From: Pleurodeles waltl
Lineage: Eukaryota; Chordata; Amphibia; Caudata; Salamandridae
NCBI RefSeq assembly: GCF_031143425.1
Contig: NC_090437.1
Location: 1,177,540,863-1,177,604,862, forward strand
Direction of reading: 5' to 3'
DNA: 64,000 nt
Positions within the stretch are counted from its first letter, which is position 1, and each line of letters opens with the position of its first letter. Both the position numbers and the translations under genes were made by a program. Shown in pieces: positions 34,178-44,400 of the stretch. The notes beneath the pieces are model-generated. The model was given only the letters and a program-made list of their open reading frames with translations, searched no databases and was not told where the DNA came from.

Positions 34178-36372
34178 TGTTAGAAATTGGGTTTTTGGTT
34201 GGCAGTCAGGTTACCCCCTGAACAAGCAAGTACCCTCACTCCAGTCAGGGTAAAAGAGAATCACCCTCAGCTAACCCCCGCTCACCCCTTGGTAGCTTGG
34301 CACAAGCAGTAGGCTTAACTTCAGAGTGCTAGGAGTAAAGTATTTGTGCCAACACACACAGTAACTTAATGAAAACACTACAAAATGGCACAACACAGGT
34401 TTAGAAAAATAGAAAATATTTATCTAAACCAAGCAAGACCAAACCGACAAAAATTCACAATACACAAGTCAAGTTATCACAAAAAATGCAAAAAGAGACT
34501 TCCTGTAATTTTAAACACAACGCTAATGCTGTTTGCGTGAAAATGTACCTTGGGTGTGCCAAAAATAACCCTGCACGGGGAGTGTGAGTCAAAAAGGGCT
34601 TGCGATGCGTTTATTTCACTCATGAGGAAGACCTTGCGTCGTTTCTCCTTTAGTGGAGTCGGCGTGCGTCATTTCTTCTCTCCGCAGGAGAGCGATGCAT
34701 CGATCCAGTCAGCTCTCTCGGATCCGGGCAGGCATTGGGTTGTTTTTACACTCCCAGCGGTGTTTAAGTCAGAAATCCAGCCGCACGTTGATCCAAAAAC
34801 CACGCAGCGCAGGTTGCAATCTCACCAGCCTCCATCAGCGATGCTGTGCGTCATTTCCCCATCCCCGGGCGTCGATCTTTGGGTCGCGTTGCAGGCGAGC
34901 GTTGATGTTCAGCCGCAAAGCCGGCAGTGAGTCAATTTTTCAGCCGCAGATCGGAGTTGTGTCGATCTTTTCCTCTGCACGGCAGTCTGTGCATGGATTT
35001 ATCACTCTTGGGCTGCCAGCTTCTCCTTTCATCGACCCAGGAACTGGATGGGAACCACTTGGTAGAGTAGGAATCTCTTCAGAGACTCCAGGTGCTGGCA
35101 GAGAGAAGTCTTTGCTGTCCCTGAGACTTCAAACAAAAGGAGGCAAGCTCTAAATTAAGCCCTTGGAGATCTTCACAAGAAGAAAGGCAACACAAAGTCA
35201 AGTCTTTGTCCTCTTAGCACAGGCAGAAGCAGCAACTGCAGGATAGCTCCATAAAGCACAGTCACAGGCAGGGCAGTTCTTCTTCCTCAGCTCTTCAGCT
35301 CTTCTCCAGGCAGAGGTTTCTCTTGGTTTCCAGAAGTGTTCTAAAGTCTGTGGTGTTGGGTGCCCTTCTTATACCCATTTTGCCCTTTGAAATAGGCCTA
35401 CTTCAAAGGAAAGTCTCTCTTGATTGTGAAATCCTGGCTTGGCCAGGCCCCAGACACACACCAGGGGGTTGGAGACTGCATTGTGTGAGGGCAGGCACAG
35501 CCCTTTCAGGTGTAAGTGACCACTCCTTCCCTCCCACCTAGCACAGATGGCCAATCAAGAAATGCAGACTACACCCCAGCTCCATTTGTGTCACTGTCTA
35601 GTGAGAGGTGCAACTAGCCCAACTGTCAAACTGACCCAGACAGGAAATCCAAAAATAGGCAGAGTCACAGAAATGGTTTAAGCAAGAAAATGCCCACTTT
35701 CTAAAAGTGGCATTTTCAAACACACAATTTTAAAATCAACTTTTCCAAAAGATGTATTTTTAAATTGTGAGCTCAGAGACCCCAAACTCCACATGCCTAT
35801 CCGCTCCCAAAGGGAAACTACACTTTAATCATATTTAAAGGTAGCCCCCATGTAAACCTATGAGAGGGATAGGCCTTGCAACAGTGAAAAACGAATTTAG
35901 CGATATTTCACCATCAGGGCATATAAAAAACATTACTATATGTCCTACCTTAACTATATACTACACCCTGCCCTTGGGGCTACCTAGGGCCTACCTTAGG
36001 GGTGCCTGCCCTGTAAGAAAAGGGAAAGTCTAGGCCTGGCAAGTGGGTACACTTGCCAAGTCGAATTTACAGTTAAAAACTGCACACACAGATACTGTAG
36101 TGGCAGGTCTGAGACATGATTACAGAGCTACCTATGTGGATGGCATAACCAGTGCTGCAGGCCCACTAGTAGCATTGGATTTACAGGCCCTGGGCACCTC
36201 TAGTGCACTGTACTAGGAACGTACTAGTAAATCAAATATGCCAATCATGGATAAACCAATTATATACACATTTTGTATAGGAGCACTTGCACGTTAGCAC
36301 TGGTTGGCAGTGGTAAAGTGCCCTGAGTAACAAAAACAGCAAAAACAGGGTCCAGCACACATCAACAACCTG
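34178..36372 (-). mobile_element. 5' LTR of the Gmr1-like gypsy element, outer end missing
   Basis: Aligns along its length with the 3' LTR. Alignment stops at about 36372 (atcaacaacctg), whereas the 3' LTR continues for about 54 more bases to tctaaca. The missing part is the start of U3. The short sequence cctgt occurs both at 26918-26922 (left flank of the element) and at 36369-36373, so it may be a target duplication abutting a truncated LTR, but a chance match is possible. Confidence 0.82.
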
Positions 36373-36864
36373 TGTGGGTCATATAAATAGATAGCATGGA
36401 AGAGTCTCGTTCAATATCAGAATTAACCAGACACATCGTTCTGCCATCTAGAAATGCCATGCGCCACCACCAACAGAACAAAGAAAGAATTATGAATATG
36501 TTAATCCTTTCTGTGTCCCAGACGGTTGAAGTTTCCCATGTTGAGTCACATTAAGCTTCAGGCTCCACTACTGGTGGTTTCCTTCCATCAGTTCCTTTAA
36601 CTTTCAGCTTTACAACCCAAGGACTAATGCAACTGGATTGCTAGTCAGCATCATTTATGGTTGAAATTAGGATGGCATCTGATAGTCTTCAGAGCTCTGA
36701 CTTTCATTGTTAATTAATGAAAACCTGTTTTCCAAATGCTTTTTCATTGGTTCATCTTATGCTGGCCAAAAAAAGTCACCATTTAAACTACTGATGAGAC
36801 ACCCAGATGGGCTCCAGTAAGTTCTCTATAATATCAGGCTTTTTGAAGCACCTTCAACTGTTCC
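36373..36864 (-). other. Unassigned; may hold the tail of the adjacent coding remnant
   Basis: Minus-strand fragments FEEQLKVLQKA (about 36872-36838) and DIIENLLEPIWVSHQ (about 36835-36790) follow the coding remnant at 36865-37504 in other frames, so decayed coding sequence probably continues here. Nothing is recognised below about 36780. Confidence 0.35.
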
Positions 36865-37504
36865 TCAAACTTCAGCAAAATATTTTACTAAATCCACTAT
36901 TGATTTAGAGTCATACAATAAATCATCAGACTGCCTCACACTGTCAATCATTTCATTCTGACTTACATTCCAGTAAGGTGTATGAGATGTAAGTCTTCTA
37001 CAGTGGCACAGACGATCAAATGTCTGATCCCCACATCAGTGAAAATATTTTCTGATCATCTCTAAGTCTCCATTTATTATCCAGCTGCTGAACCACTGCT
37101 TCTGCATTACAACAGATGGCCCTTTGTACTCTTATTGAATTCTTCTCTTTATTGGCCACTGATGTGAAGTCCACCTCTGTCTGTGTTACAAGGGCTTGAG
37201 ACAGATCAGCACCCTCTGCATAAATAGAATTTCTGGGAGTTGTATTCCCGACTGCCTCAGAAATTGTTACTGCTTAGTTGATCTGACCAGTAAAACGCCC
37301 TGCATTGTCAAATTGTCTGGGTCTGCTGCCAGGCACATGTTCACTAGTGAAGAATGCAGAATGCAGCCACAACTTCAGGCACTTTGTGATAAGAAATATG
37401 CAGCAGAAACAGTTCATACCTAGGTTTGACTGTGGTGTGAAATGGATTTTCATATTTTCCAACTCCACCCACAATTCGTTCTCAACTGATGCACTTGACA
37501 GCAC
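36865..37504 (-). pseudogene. Unidentified frameshifted protein-coding remnant
   Basis: One minus-strand phase runs from 37504 to 37016 with a single stop (37274), with protein-like composition: SVENELWVELENMKIHFTP, then ADLSQALVTQTEVDFTSVAN and IRVQRAICCNAEAVVQQLDN. At about 37040 the reading continues in the next frame as FDRLCHCRRLTSHTPYWNVS and SDDLLYDSKSIVDLVKYFAE until a stop at 36865-36867. A short alternative-frame piece (YELFLLHISYHKVPEVV, about 37424-37375) suggests one or two more small indels. The residue mix, without poly-residue bias, argues for a real ancestral protein. I do not recognise it and no mobile-element domain is visible. It may be a processed pseudogene or a piece of an unfamiliar transposon. 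Confidence 0.45.
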
Positions 37505-38658
37505 TAGAATATGTTGAGTACATATTTACTAGCATAGTTTGGCAGTAGTAATTGTTTAATCTCTCTGCCAGTTGCCCTATTTGCTGATAACATTATCCTT
37601 AACCTGAACAGCAACAGCGTTGTCAATTTCGTATAATGAAAATAATATTGGGGTGAGGACGGGTAGAACTAAGAAACATAACAATCAAGTGGCAGAGTCA
37701 AAAGGATTCCAGAATAAATGACTGGCTAAAAGATGAGGAGGATGAAGATGAACAGCGATGGGCACTGCAGGGATTAAGGCAAAAGCACCCAGGGCTACTT
37801 GAACCAGTGATTTGACAGTGCATCAATAACAAGAAAGTCCTGAAGTGTGGCAGGACCCTGAGGCCAGTACTAGGACTTCACCAGCTCTGGTCAGTCTCTC
37901 TGATGTCCACTGCAGGAGTCTCTGTGTGCCTATGCCAGCATTCATACAGAATTTCTGCTTCTAGTTGCAACAAGGATCGACATTTTTTATTATAAACGTA
38001 GATACCTATAGGTTATTATTTACTACTGGTACAATTAAAAAATGTGGCAGAACCAAAAGTGAACCAGCCCAGAGAATTACACGTTTTATTCTCTGAAAAC
38101 CCACTGAAACGAATAACGACGAGATAGAATTCCACAGTTTTTTTGTTCTCTTTCAGTCATTGTAGGTTCTATTTCCAGAGACTACTTCTTCCCCTTGAAT
38201 TAGTACTAGATTGCTGATGTATGTGTCGAGAACGTAGTTGATTGGGAGTGGGTGTTCACCACCTTGTACAAGGCATTGAGGCAGTAAGTAAATACCCAGG
38301 ATTTTGAGCGGCAGATTTTTCCAGTCTTGACCAACTGAATTGTCCCTGCATGTATTAAAATGCTTGATTTACCCACAATTTCTAAAATAAATAGCCCTGA
38401 TACTATCTGAACAATGTTTTGTGAAAGGTTGTGAATGTGGGCCACATTGTACGGCATGCCCAGACCTATTTTTGGTCCACATTTTGGCTCTGGGCACCGG
38501 CAAAACATCTAGGTCTTCCATCACCCATGTAATTTCCTCAAGCTGTGCTCCTTTCACACAACCCTTCCTTTGCACTCACCTAAATGCTTGAGCTTCTGGA
38601 AATGTTTCCTACCAAACAGTTATATAGTACTTCCTTAGTTACGATGGTGGAGAGACAG
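37505..38658. other. Intergenic, nothing firmly recognised
   Basis: About 1.15 kb up to the ERV target duplication. Short minus-strand frames at 38206-38575 overlap in two phases and could be more decayed coding sequence, but I see no motif. Confidence 0.35.
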
Positions 38659-39270
38659 GCAATGATGACGCAGAAATGAAGGTTTTACATTTATTAGCGC
38701 ATAAACGTAGTGCTGCAATAATCAAGTGTGACTTTAACCGAACTAATAAAGATTGTACGGGGACAAATGTGCCCTCAGAGTAGTTCGCCAACATTTATAA
38801 GCGTGCTTTATATAACGTGATGTATTAGAATTGTACTAATCTGACATAACCATAAACGTGTGCCATGATTTGCTTGTTTGAAATGTTTTAACTTAGCATA
38901 ACTTTAGTGGAGGCTTTGGCCTAGTTGCCTTGTCTCACGGTTTAGATGCTCGTGTTTTTCTAATGTGCTAATGAAACGTGTATTCTTGCTTGAAGCTGTA
39001 CTTTTCCAGTGAGATCGGTTCACATGCTTATCTTTAAGGTTTCGTGCCAGCCTGGCATCTTCTTCTTTGCTCCAAGGTCAATCTGCAGGTGCAGACAATG
39101 GACGCTCTGAAAGTGAGTTAATTGGTAAAATATGTTGCAACTTACGTTCCCGACTCCAAGGATAATGTATGCCTAGGTAGAAGCTTGTGAATTGTAGTTT
39201 TTGATTGGACAATTTGAAGCCAACCTATGAACTCACCAATGGAAGACCCTACTGGATTTGAACTGTTGTC

Positions 39271-39278
39271 TATTTAAA
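39271..39278 (+). promoter_or_regulatory. TATA-like box in ERV 5' LTR
   Basis: TATTTAAA, preceded by gttgtc and followed by cctggtgcac. Repeated exactly in the 3' LTR at 51426-51433. The start site would be expected near 39300. Confidence 0.6.
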
Positions 39279-40049
39279 CCTGGTGCACAAGAAGAAAGTA
39301 CGCCATACGCCATTACCCATTGCACCCATTGAGAACATTAGACATTGCAGACATTATGGCCCATCTTGCCAACTTCGTCATTTTGCCATCTTCTACGATG
39401 CCAATTGATGTTCGACGCCATTTTGAATGAGACTTTGATGCTTTCTCTAATCGAGAGAAAGAGACTTTAAGTAATTCTCGCCCTAGAGACTTTAACTTCG
39501 ATTTACCCCTTTGCATGAAGTAGTAGTTTTGTCCGTTTATCTTGCCGCTGTGAGGCAATTGCCCCGTCCACCCTGCCCCTTTGCCCCCGTCCCATGCTGA
39601 TCGAAACCGGTACCTGTGAGACGAAGACTTCCTTGAATGCTGATTGAATTTGGTAAATATGAAAGGAAAATGTACAATTGCATTGTGTTTCTTTTTAGGT
39701 AACCAACTGCTGATTTTTGATAAGAGCCCTAGTTAGGAGTTTTTCAAATCAATGTTGCTAAATTGTTTTTGCATGAAGTCCCACATGCAGATTCTAATTT
39801 GAGGTTAGATGAGAATTCATTTGTTGCACGATGCAATTTGAGACCTTGTTATGCTGACTAATGTATGCAATTAGCCCATTACAGATTATAGTTTTAGTGG
39901 TTTGCGTTGCTATTATCGAATGCATTGTTATTCAAATGCTGCATAGATTGCATCTTTTTCGCCGTTATGGACAGCTATTAATGTTCATTTACATATATCA
40001 TTTGGTGTTGAGACACATTTATATTGTGCTAGCTTTGTTAATTTAGGGA

Positions 40050-40074
40050 AATAAATTCATTAACTTTGAATAAA
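40050..40074 (+). terminator. Polyadenylation signals in ERV 5' LTR
   Basis: Two AATAAA hexamers at 40050-40055 and 40069-40074, followed by a gtgtggtt-type GT-rich stretch. The same pair occurs in the 3' LTR at 52205-52210 and 52224-52229, where it would end the transcript. Confidence 0.65.
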
Positions 40075-40301
40075 CTGGTGTGGTTATTCATGACCGGAAG
40101 GCCATGGTTCGCCGAAATGTTTTCTGGATTAATTGTGAAGTGTTATGTTGATCAGGGCATTGCTTATGTTCGTTATTGATTATTGATTTGATTAAATTGA
40201 CTAATCTCGGGTGAAGAGAGCCCCACTTGGTCAAAAGATTCATCGACCCAAGAGCGTCCAAATACAGGTAATTTATTAGGTCGGAACGCTCTACCAGTAG
40301 A

Positions 40302-40319
40302 TGGTAGCAGAGGACGGTT
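40302..40319 (+). other. ERV primer-binding site
   Basis: TGGTAGCAGAGGACGGTT starts five bases after the LTR end. TGG-initial sequence at this place is where the tRNA 3' CCA end pairs to start minus-strand synthesis. tRNA identity not assigned. Confidence 0.75.
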
Positions 40320-41279
40320 TGGCATTTTGGGACCCCACTCGAGAGGTATATGGTGTTGAATTAGATTTTTCTTGGGTAAAACAGATTGAGAGAATGATGA
40401 TGCCCTAAGTCCCCCGCGACTTTCCCGGGATCTCGGAGCTTGCGAATGGAGAGAATGGAGGTGTGGAATCGGCGTTGGCGGTACTAGTGACGTTATGAGT
40501 GAAGTTAGGGTTTTGCGCTTGCACAGCTTATTGCCGCAGATTGTTTGAAAAGGTTGCGAGGATCTTAGAGAATAGCGGAGGTGCGACTCCGAGTGTGAGA
40601 GTAGGGAAGTTGTCGAACTTCATGTGCATGTGGCGCTTTGTGCAGGAAAAAGGTCCACGTGGTTGTTGTTGTTGAGACGGGCCCTGCGAGACTCCGGAGT
40701 ATGTTGAAAAGTGTATGAGACACTTGTTTTATGTTGTGGTCTGGTCGGTTTAATAGGTTGACCGGGCGTGGTCAACGAGTCGGTACGTGTGTTAAGGGAG
40801 TGAAAGAAAACTTCGACTTCGGGCTTTGACAAATTCTAAGTGCACTAGAATAGATCACTGACAAGTTGAGAGCAGAATCTGCGGGTCAGATTTGCTTGCG
40901 AACGTGGGGACCGAGAAAGATGGAATAACTGCCGAGGCTAGTGAAAAATCCCTAAGGTCCTGAAGCGATTGTGTTACCCTTCCTGTAGTAAACCGACAGA
41001 TCTGTTTTATTATTATTTGGTTGCTCGCGATACATGCCAGAAGTTGTTACGAGAGGAGCTGAGTGAAGGAGGACTAGCCGCGAGGCTTTGTCAGCCGCAG
41101 AGTGTGTGAGTGTGACGTCACTAGGAGCCGCACTGGGATAGGTTGGTTGTAGAGAAGGGTCGCGCACGGATTGGACGCAGTCCGTGGGGCTCGATTGGAA
41201 GGGGAAAGGCAAGCGAAGAGTATTCCGGGAATTAAAGTCACTTATTGATTACAAATTTTGTGAAATAAAAGACGAGAAA
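40320..41279 (+). other. ERV untranslated leader
   Basis: About 960 bases between the primer-binding site and the first in-frame gag ATG. It should hold the packaging signal and the major splice donor. gag|gtatat at 40343-40350 is one donor candidate, but not a strong consensus. Several short upstream ATGs exist (for example atgatgatgccctaa near 40393). No open frame above about 60 codons is present on the plus strand, so I see no leader-encoded accessory protein. Confidence 0.6.
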
Positions 41280-44200
41280 ATGAAATTTTTTAAAGCATTA
41301 AAGAGTGCGATGAAGGGGGAGTCTTACATTAAAGCGAGCGTAGGAGAGGAGACGCCACCCGAAGGTACACCAGCTTACATTGTAATGGAGGAAAGGGGGG
41401 TAGCTCCGTGCCTTTGGCTAAAGCAATGGCACAAGCTGACAGAGAAACATGGTAGCGTAGCGTTCCCGATCCATGGGACATTCAATATAAGGATCCTAGA
41501 GAATTTGAGATTTGCGATGTACGACATGAAGGTACCTCCAAGGCCAGCACAGTTTGAGGCTCTAGCGATTTGGGAACTAATGGCTAGACAGCAACAGCAA
41601 AAGAAGTTCGAGACCAGGATAAGAAAGGCAGAAAAGACACTAGCGGACGCTAGGTGGGATAATGCACAGAAGGTGTGGAGGTCAGATATATTGCAGGGGA
41701 TAAAATTGTTTCCCGCAATTGCTAAGGAAGAAGAAGCGACAGGCAAGAAAGCTACCTGTAAGACAAACAGGAGGTGTTCCAAAGATAGAGAGGACGAGGA
41801 GAAGCTAAGGAGAGAAGAGGAGTCAGAGGATGAGGAGTTCATCATGCAATTGCTGAACGACCGTCCACCACCTTATGTAGAGAGTGAACAAAGTCCAAGT
41901 ACCAGTTCTGCCCCTCCGGCACCGGTACAGAATAATGAAACTCCGAATTCAGAAACGCCATCGGGATCTAAGGACCCGAGTTTACTGTTCACCCCGCAGA
42001 TACCGCAGGTTAGGAGAATATATCCAGATGTGCCTATATTGAAAACAGCAGAAAATTATCAGCCGCAGGTCCCAAGGTACTACAGCAGTGACAACAGTAC
42101 GGGAATGATTCTAGATCCAACCGTAATGGGAGTACAGAATGGTCGCAACCCAACGTTGGCACAAGCTGAATCAACCCAGTTTTTGATGCCTCAAAAGCAG
42201 ATGCAGGGGGGAACCGCACATGCTCAGATGACGGGGAGTCAGATGGGCATGCCGGCAATGATGACCCATAGTGTGGGAATGAACATGCCTCAGAACCTGG
42301 GGAATGGACAGAACCCAGATGCGATATCCCTACCCATTACTGTAGGTCCACCGGTACCTTTGTACATTCAGCCTAACTCAGGTATGAGCGGTCAAGGATC
42401 AGTGGTGCAGAATGGGACGGAAAGGAGGTACATAGAAAACACTCCAGAGACAACTCCGATAGCGGCTCAGCCAACTGGATCTGGGTCCTTGATGGAGTTT
42501 AGTCCCATATGTGCTCAGTCAACAGTGGTGAGGTCGAGTCCCCCACTGATGATACCGCTATCATCGAACACTGAAAAGTTGCCGCAACCATCAATGGCAG
42601 TCGATGTGAATGCTACACTGATGGGGTTGAATGCGCAACAGCTAACACAGTGGTTCAACAGTCTGAATTCCACACAAAGCTCAGCCAGTGGGAAGGGAGA
42701 AGAGGACTATCTGAATAGGGTAAGGTTGAACATGGAAGCAGAAGAATTGGTGGAAGGGACTATGGGTTTGAATAGGTTAGAGTCCTACTCGGAAGAAGAG
42801 CTGAGGTATCTATGTCCCAGGATTACGAGAGAAGTGAACAAGGTACATAGAAGGTTGCAAGAAATAGCTGACAAAAACGGGGTTGAGATAGACAAGACAA
42901 AACACTTGAGCAGGAGCTATAGATTGGATTTCAGGACCACAGAGTTTGAACACATGAGGTCAGCAGGCATGAAAACGCACCTTAGAGAATTGCTGCAGAG
43001 TGCACAAGTGTGGGGGTGCTTAGACAAATGGGAAAGCAGATGGGCAAAGAAAAAGGAAAAGAGGAAAGACAGTGTCCCAGAGCACAACGAGAAAAGACCA
43101 CAGAGTAGTGATGCAATAACCATGTTACCAATGAGGGAGACAGCAGGGGGAAAATTAATACATGTACCGTGGCACAGAAGCGACATTCAGTCTTTTACGG
43201 ATGATTTTCCCAAACTGAGAGAGAAACCGCTTGAATGGTATCAACAGACTGATAGGTTTGTGAAGCTTGCAAAATGTCTTTGGGAAGACCTGAACACCCT
43301 CTTTGAGATTGTGGTTCCGGCAGATTTGTGGGAAGACTGCAAAAGGGCTGTAGGTTGGCCGACAAGTGAACCAGAGAGAGACAGGGATACGGGTGCACCA
43401 TCACCTATGGTAATGAGCTTGTACTATAAGGTGATTGAACATTTGAAGACGAAGGTTGCCGCGAAAAATGTGGATTGGCAGAAGATTGATCGAACTGCCC
43501 AAGAGGCTAAAGAGTCGATTCATGGTTACTATGAGAGGTTGTTGAAGGCGTTCAAGAACTACAGTGGCACGGAAACAATAGAGGCGAAGGACATGCTTCA
43601 TTTTGTGTTTAGATTCGTGGAAGGGCTGAGACCAGAGATAAGTCAGATGATAAAGACGCATTTGATTTGTTGGCAGTCGAAACCTATTGATGAGGTGTTG
43701 AATTATGCGAAATACTGTAGCGACGAAATTGAAGTGAAACAGAAAAGGTTGAAAGAGAAAGTGATGGTGATGCAACTTAAAGCAGCTCAGACAGGTTTGC
43801 AAGGGTTGCAAGGGTTCCAACAGCAGATACCGCAGCCGCAGCCGCAGCCGCAGGGAAATATGGTGTTTCAGCCACAGGCGAGAGGCAGAGGCAGAGGAGG
43901 CTTTGGGAGTAATGGTCCGGATTTGAACACTGTTGCGATTCCGAATGGTGTGCAGGCAATGAAAAGGGTGATGCCGTGTCACGTGTGCGGAATCGTCGGA
44001 CATTTGAAACGCGAGTGCCCGATGGTGGTGCAGGAAGGTGCAGGTGTTGGTCAGCAAAACAATGATGTCAATGCATTCCAGACAATGAGGGGACCGAAAA
44101 TGAGAGGTCCAAACCCAAATTTTCAGACCATAAATCAGCTGCAGGGATTACAGCCTATGCAGCCGCAGCAGATGCAGATGCCCCGTATGCAGATGACGCA

Positions 44201-44400
44201 AATGCAGCCAATGCAACAGCAGTTACCCATGGTACCTAATCAGCAAATGCAAATACCCTTGGCACCAGTGAGTCAGCAGCAAGTGATGGTTCCTCCACAG
44301 GTCTCGGGTCAGGTGATGAGTACAAATGGCACAGTACAACAGTTCCCATTACACAGTGAGAATGGAATAAACAATGTATGGGAGAGTGAAAGTTCAGATG
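41280..44400 (+). other. Gag portion of the ERV polyprotein
   Basis: About 1040 residues, roughly twice a typical gammaretroviral Gag. The matrix-like part is followed by an acidic patch and PPPY (DNA 41865-41876), the ESCRT/Nedd4-recruiting late-domain type. A Pro/Gln/Asn/Met-rich spacer (about 41900-42650) precedes a charged helical stretch (42700-42900). Capsid reads from about 43140 (VPWHRSDIQSFTDDFPKL) to 43790. The single knuckle CHVCGIVGHLKREC is at 43977-44018, and a Q/M-rich tail with MQMPRMQMTQMQPM repeats lies near 44160-44250. Single-knuckle nucleocapsid and capsid wording fit the gamma group. Confidence 0.8.

Larger units (their letters stand above)
26923..36372 (-). mobile_element. 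Gmr1-like Ty3/gypsy retrotransposon (decayed, minus strand)
   Basis: A nearly full element of about 9.45 kb: 5' LTR 36372-34178, primer-binding site, gag, protease, integrase, reverse transcriptase, RNase H, polypurine tract, 3' LTR 29106-26923. Integrase lies upstream of RT, the reverse of ordinary Ty3/gypsy order and the order described for the Gmr1-like group of deuterostome gypsy elements. The RT and RNase H sequences themselves are gypsy-type, not copia-type. Frameshifts and stops break every gene. The LTRs differ at roughly 7-8% of positions in the first 155 bases by eye, so the insertion is much older than the ERV at 38659. The 5' LTR lacks its outermost ~55 bases. Confidence 0.88.
38663..40296 (+). 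mobile_element. 5' LTR of the ERV
   Basis: 1634 bases from tgatgacgca to ctctacca. U3 carries a TATA-like box at 39271-39278. Polyadenylation signals lie at 40050-40055 and 40069-40074, so R would be unusually long (about 780 bases) if transcription starts about 25-30 bases after the TATA box. It is near-identical to 50819-52451. Confidence 0.93.

Noticed and set aside
39313..39558. An 81-codon minus-strand frame in the ERV 5' LTR, repeated with one residue change at 51468-51713, as a possible antisense viral gene
   Set aside because: Two LTRs of the same provirus share any chance frame. No motif is visible, and a true ATG alone is not evidence.
41184..41279. GTG at 41184 as the Gag start, giving an M-G-L... 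N-terminus that could be myristoylated
   Set aside because: GTG is not a normal eukaryotic start and its context is weak. The first in-frame ATG at 41280 was chosen, though the upstream frame is open.
41375..44057. Antisense frames of 156 and 218 codons across gag
   Set aside because: Shadows of the long gag-pol frame, Ser/His/Leu-rich from reversed codon bias.
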